Below are positions 5,816-8,682 of a stretch of DNA of 8,682 nt, one piece after another (position 1 is the first letter of the stretch; the number at the start of each line of letters is the position of its first letter). The translations under genes and the position numbers were made by a program. The notes beneath the pieces were generated by a model, which saw only the letters and a list, made by a program, of their open reading frames with translations, did not search any database and was not told the DNA's origin. Source of the stretch: Phycisphaerae bacterium (GTDB lineage Bacteria; Planctomycetota; Phycisphaerae; UBA1845; Fen-1342); assembly GCA_026984555.1 (NCBI GenBank), contig JALSRY010000610.1, positions 1 through 8,682 of the forward strand. Direction: 5' to 3'.

Positions 5816-7267
5816 ATGAAGCTCAAGCTCCACAACTGGATTCTGATCGGGATGGGGGCCGGCGTCGCCGTCGGCGTGGCCCTGCACGCGGTCTACGATC
5901 CCGCCGCGCCCGGCGGGACCGGCCCGCCGGGATGGTACGGCGTGGTGATGTGGCTGCTCGATCTGTTCGGGCCGACGCTGTTCATGGGCGCGCTCAAGAT
6001 GATCATCGCGCCGCTGATCCTCGCGAGCATCGTCTCGGGCGTCACGTCGCTGCCCGACATGCGTGAGCTGGGGGCGATCGGCTGGAAGACGCTCGCGTAT
6101 TACATCACGACGACATCGATCGCGGTAGCAATCGGGCTGGTGGCGGTGCTGTTGATCCAGCCGGGGCGCAAGCCGGGCTCGCGCGCGGTGCGGTCCGCGG
6201 CCGAGCGGCAGCAGGCGGCGTATCGCCGGACCTACGCCGAGCAGACGGGCCGGTCGGCGCTCGACCCGGACGGACGTCCACAGACGGCATACGTGGCGTG
6301 GCTCCAGGGACAGAAGGCGGGGGCGGGCTCCTCAGAACGTTACGCCGGCAAGCTCCGGGCGATCCAGGCCGCGCAGAAGCGCACGCCCGGTGAGATTTTC
6401 ATCGGCGACATCGTACGGCCGCTGCTGACGAACCCGTTTACCTCGTTGGCGGCCAACCCGCCCAACGCGCTGGGGATCATCGCGTTCGCCCTGCTGCTGG
6501 GTATCGCGTGCACGTTTCTGGGGCCGCGAGCGCGTCCCTTGGTCGATGTGTTCGCGGCACTCAACGACGTGATGATGCAGATCACGCACTGGCTGATGGC
6601 GATCTCGCCCGTGGCGATCGGTTGCATCGTCGCCCGGCTCGTGGCCCAGACCGGCCCGAGCGTTTTCTCGTCACTGGGCTGGTACTGCGCCGCGGTGCTG
6701 GGGGGGATCGCCGTCCACGTCGTCGTACTGGTGGCGCTCAGCGCGACCCTCGGCGGCGTCGGTCCCGGGCGGCTTTGGCGGGGGATTCGCGAGGCCTGGC
6801 TGGTGGCGTTGACAACCCGCTCCAGCGCGGCCACGCTGCCGATCACGATCGCCAACACGACCGAGAATCTGGACGTCTCGCCGAAGGTCGCGAATTTCTC
6901 GCTACCGCTGGGGGCGACGATGAACATGGACGGTACGGCCCTTTACGAGGGTGTCGCCGTCATTTTCCTCATCCAGCTTTTCGGGGGGCTCGACGACGTA
7001 CCGATCGACATGACCGCGATGACGACGTTCCTGATTTTCATCACCGCGGTGCTGGCGTCGGTCGGGGCGGCGGCGGTCCCGAACGCGGGGCTGGTGACGA
7101 TGGTCATTGTGGCCACGGCCGTCAACCTGCCGGCGTATTACATCCCGATCATCTTCGCGGTCGACGCGGTCCTCGACATGTTCCGCACGTCCACGAACGT
7201 GCTGGGCGACGCCGTCGGAGCCATCGTCGTCAATCGCCTCGAACGCGCCCGCCTCGGCGAGCCATAG
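5816..7267 (+). CDS. Dicarboxylate/amino acid:cation symporter (DAACS family)
   Basis: A predicted 483-residue inner-membrane carrier of the GltP/DctA/EAAT family, importing an acidic amino acid or C4-dicarboxylate with Na+ or H+. Hydrophobic segments cover about 7-25, 42-75 and 92-115, then 215 to the end. The transport core is intact: HP1 serine motif TTRSSAATLP (333-342), NMDGT (370-374), HP2 tip ASVGAAAVPNAG (414-425) and TM8 DMFRTSTNVLGD (454-465). The last supplies the residues equivalent to GltPh Asp394, Arg397, Thr398, Asn401 and Asp405; the Arg favours an acidic substrate. The stretch from HP2 to TM8, including NVLGDAVGAIVV, reads closer to eukaryotic EAATs than to DctA. Between TM3 and the next helix lies a charged loop of about 73 residues (about 117-189), longer than in GltPh. 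The ribosome binding site is weak. The VOC gene is 48 bp upstream, so cotranscription is possible. Confidence 0.93.
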   Translation: MKLKLHNWILIGMGAGVAVGVALHAVYDPAAPGGTGPPGWYGVVMWLLDLFGPTLFMGALKMIIAPLILASIVSGVTSLPDMRELGAIGWKTLAYYITTTSIAVAIGLVAVLLIQPGRKPGSRAVRSAAERQQAAYRRTYAEQTGRSALDPDGRPQTAYVAWLQGQKAGAGSSERYAGKLRAIQAAQKRTPGEIFIGDIVRPLLTNPFTSLAANPPNALGIIAFALLLGIACTFLGPRARPLVDVFAALNDVMMQITHWLMAISPVAIGCIVARLVAQTGPSVFSSLGWYCAAVLGGIAVHVVVLVALSATLGGVGPGRLWRGIREAWLVALTTRSSAATLPITIANTTENLDVSPKVANFSLPLGATMNMDGTALYEGVAVIFLIQLFGGLDDVPIDMTAMTTFLIFITAVLASVGAAAVPNAGLVTMVIVATAVNLPAYYIPIIFAVDAVLDMFRTSTNVLGDAVGAIVVNRLERARLGEP

Positions 7268-7307
7268 CGCGCCGACTCGCCATGGGCGGAGGCACCCACC
7301 AGCCAGG
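7268..7307. other. Short convergent intergenic gap
   Basis: These 40 bp separate the ends of the plus-strand symporter and the minus-strand dockerin gene. I see no convincing stem-loop with a T-run on either strand, so termination is likely Rho-dependent or lies inside the opposite gene. Confidence 0.5.
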
Positions 7308-8682
7308 CTACGGACACGTTTCGCCGTAGTTGCTCAGCAGCGTTGCCAGGTCGGCAAGGTCCACGACGTGATCGAAGTTCAGATCACCGGTGGTGATGTC
7401 GGCGTCGCTGTCGCCATAGTGTGCCAGCAGGGTGGCCAAATCCGCCAGGGTGACAGCCCCGTCGCCGTCGATGTCGCCGGCCATCCCGCACGCGATGATG
7501 TCGGCGAGCTGTCGGCGGGCAGCCTCCCAGACGTCGGGGTCGGTCGGCCAGCTTATGTCGCCATGCACGTAGGTGGGGTCTTCCGGGTTATCGACGCCGT
7601 ACTCCCACAAGGCCACGGGCACCATCGCAGCGACGATCTGATCGACTTGGGCCGGCCGAAGGCTGGCGGCAATGGTCAGGTAGTCGCCGTCCTGGATGCC
7701 GCGCCGCCAGTGCTTGAGGCGGAGACTGGCAAACGGGCCGGCGACGCCATAGGACTCCAGCGGATACACCGTGTCGGTTCCGGGATAGAAGAGCACACCG
7801 TCGCCGTTGGAATAGTTCCAGCCGGTATGGCCGAAAACGGGGTCGAAGCCGGCGTCGATGCCGTAGGTGAAGGCGGACTGGAAGACATTGGTCTGGCCCA
7901 TGCCTCCCTGGTAATTGTTGTAGTAGGTGGATTCCCAGAAGAACCAGCGCTGGATGTGTTTCTTGAACTGGATCCAGCCGTTGGCGCGTGGCGCGACGCC
8001 GTCGTCCTCGGTGTCGAACGTACCACAGAGCGGGCGCATGCCGTTGTACCACCACAAGCGTTTTTCCGGGTCGGCGAGAATCTGCTGAGCAGCGGCCTCG
8101 ACATCGGCGGCGGTGGCGGCGTACGCGCCGGCGCAAGGGATGTCGAGCGACGGGGTGTCGGCCAGGCCGGTGATGTAATCGAGCGTGGCGAAACTCTGCA
8201 TCCGCTGTCCGGGACCGGGGTTGGCTTCGATCCAGCCGGCCCACTGCTCGATCTTGGCGAGCGAGTTGGGGTCGGACATTTCGTCGACGATGTACAGGAA
8301 ATAGTCGGTGTCGGGCGCGTGGGCATCGAACCAGCTTACCCACGCGTCGGTCCTGTCCCACATCTCGGACTCGGTGATGTCGGGATAGAACCACCACCAA
8401 AGCCCGTACAGCGCGACTGCATAAACACGGTTGCCCACGCCGACACCGGGGCCGTCGTAGCCGTGGGCCGGGGTGAACAGGCTGCCATCCATCCGGGCGA
8501 TCCATTCGTTGCTCGCGTTGGGCGGGTCGGTGTCGCGTTCGGGCACCGAGTCGCTGTCGATTATCGAGATGCGGTGGCGATGGGCCAATTGGAAATGCTT
8601 GTCGCGGATCGCCCGACTCTGTTCGACCAACGGGGGGTCGTAGGGATACTGCTCGCCCAGGTAACGAAAGTTGATGTCTTCG
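7308..8682 (-). CDS. DUF4091 / GH123-like extracellular protein with C-terminal dockerin (N-terminus cut by window edge)
   Basis: The minus-strand frame is open from the right edge to TAG at 7310-7308: 458 whole codons are visible and the true start lies outside. An in-frame TTG at 8630 is not the start, since homologous-looking sequence continues before it (NFRYLGEQYPYDPP). The main part is rich in aromatics (WWWFYPD, WYNGMRP, RWFFWES). YIVDEMSD, with Asp-Glu encoded at 8285-8280, resembles the DEP-type catalytic pair of GH123-like enzymes. SLRLKHWRRGIQDGDYL is the typical DUF4091 C-terminal motif, so a glycoside hydrolase role is likely but unproven. The last 60 residues are a type I dockerin with two Ca-binding F-hand-like units, GDIDGDGAVTLADLATLL and GDLNFDHVVDLADLATLL. 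Planctomycete dockerins are common outside classical cellulosomes. A secreted protein is expected, but its signal peptide would lie beyond the window. Confidence 0.82.
   Translation of the reverse strand, partial: EDINFRYLGEQYPYDPPLVEQSRAIRDKHFQLAHRHRISIIDSDSVPERDTDPPNASNEWIARMDGSLFTPAHGYDGPGVGVGNRVYAVALYGLWWWFYPDITESEMWDRTDAWVSWFDAHAPDTDYFLYIVDEMSDPNSLAKIEQWAGWIEANPGPGQRMQSFATLDYITGLADTPSLDIPCAGAYAATAADVEAAAQQILADPEKRLWWYNGMRPLCGTFDTEDDGVAPRANGWIQFKKHIQRWFFWESTYYNNYQGGMGQTNVFQSAFTYGIDAGFDPVFGHTGWNYSNGDGVLFYPGTDTVYPLESYGVAGPFASLRLKHWRRGIQDGDYLTIAASLRPAQVDQIVAAMVPVALWEYGVDNPEDPTYVHGDISWPTDPDVWEAARRQLADIIACGMAGDIDGDGAVTLADLATLLAHYGDSDADITTGDLNFDHVVDLADLATLLSNYGETCP
7317..7475 (-). other. Dockerin domain, duplicated Ca-binding units
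   Basis: Within the minus-strand protein, the two units GDIDGDGAVTLADLATLLAHYG and GDLNFDHVVDLADLATLLSNYG align residue for residue. The first has the full Asp-x-Asp-x-Asp calcium loop; the second replaces the middle Asp with Asn (DLNFD) and the following Gly with His, which may weaken calcium binding. Such duplicated units mediate cohesin binding in clostridia; in Planctomycetota the partner is usually unknown. Confidence 0.85.

Noticed and set aside
4790..5887. A 365-codon minus-strand open frame across acylphosphatase and the VOC gene.
   Set aside because: It is antisense to two genes with clear family motifs; long antisense frames are expected at this GC content, and its product is Arg/Pro-rich without recognisable domains.
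7281..7300. Possible bidirectional terminator in the convergent gap.
   Set aside because: Only 3-4 bp pairings such as TGGG with CCCA are possible and no T-run follows on either strand.
7308..8630. A complete 440-residue gene starting at TTG 8630.
   Set aside because: The frame stays open to the window edge with plausible coding sequence before the TTG, so the gene is partial at its N-terminus.

Overview
The window looks like an ordinary chromosomal segment of a high-GC member of the Planctomycetota, most likely Phycisphaerae-like. Four features support this: a sigma factor of the planctomycete-rich Sigma70_ECF type translationally coupled to a membrane Ser/Thr kinase with TPRs, a secreted HAF-repeat protein, an extracellular dockerin-tailed DUF4091 protein, and high GC with GC-rich third codon positions. 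This is inferred from gene content; no rRNA or other phylogenetic marker is present.

Layout, left to right. Positions 1-1176 (minus) hold a secreted HAF-repeat protein that runs off the left edge. A divergent intergenic region of about 234 bp follows. Positions 1411-1959 and 1959-4454 (plus) are a two-gene signalling module: an ECF-type sigma factor whose stop codon overlaps the start of a kinase with one membrane segment and seven kinesin-light-chain-type TPRs in an exact 42-residue register. A leader at 4455-4562 carries a perfect TATAAT hexamer and an array of four 8-bp near-palindromes spaced exactly 10 bp apart. Next on the plus strand come a small lipoprotein (4563-4943), acylphosphatase (4940-5233, 4-nt overlap), a VOC/glyoxalase-fold protein (5369-5767) and a dicarboxylate/amino-acid:cation symporter (5816-7267). 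Convergent to these, 7308-8682 (minus) encodes the C-terminal part of a DUF4091 protein with a dockerin; its N-terminus lies beyond the right edge.

How the genes may work together: the sigma factor and kinase are almost certainly one regulatory unit, since no separate anti-sigma gene lies beside them. The divergent HAF gene is a possible target but this is unproven. The lipoprotein and acylphosphatase are co-translated; the VOC protein and symporter may be cotranscribed with them. The dockerin protein is probably a separate extracellular glycan-related unit. No mobile element, CRISPR array, tRNA or rRNA was seen. The least explained items are the 10-bp-phased array before the lipoprotein gene, the shortened N-terminus of the sigma factor, and the long hydrophilic loop in a symporter whose C-terminal half resembles eukaryotic EAAT carriers.
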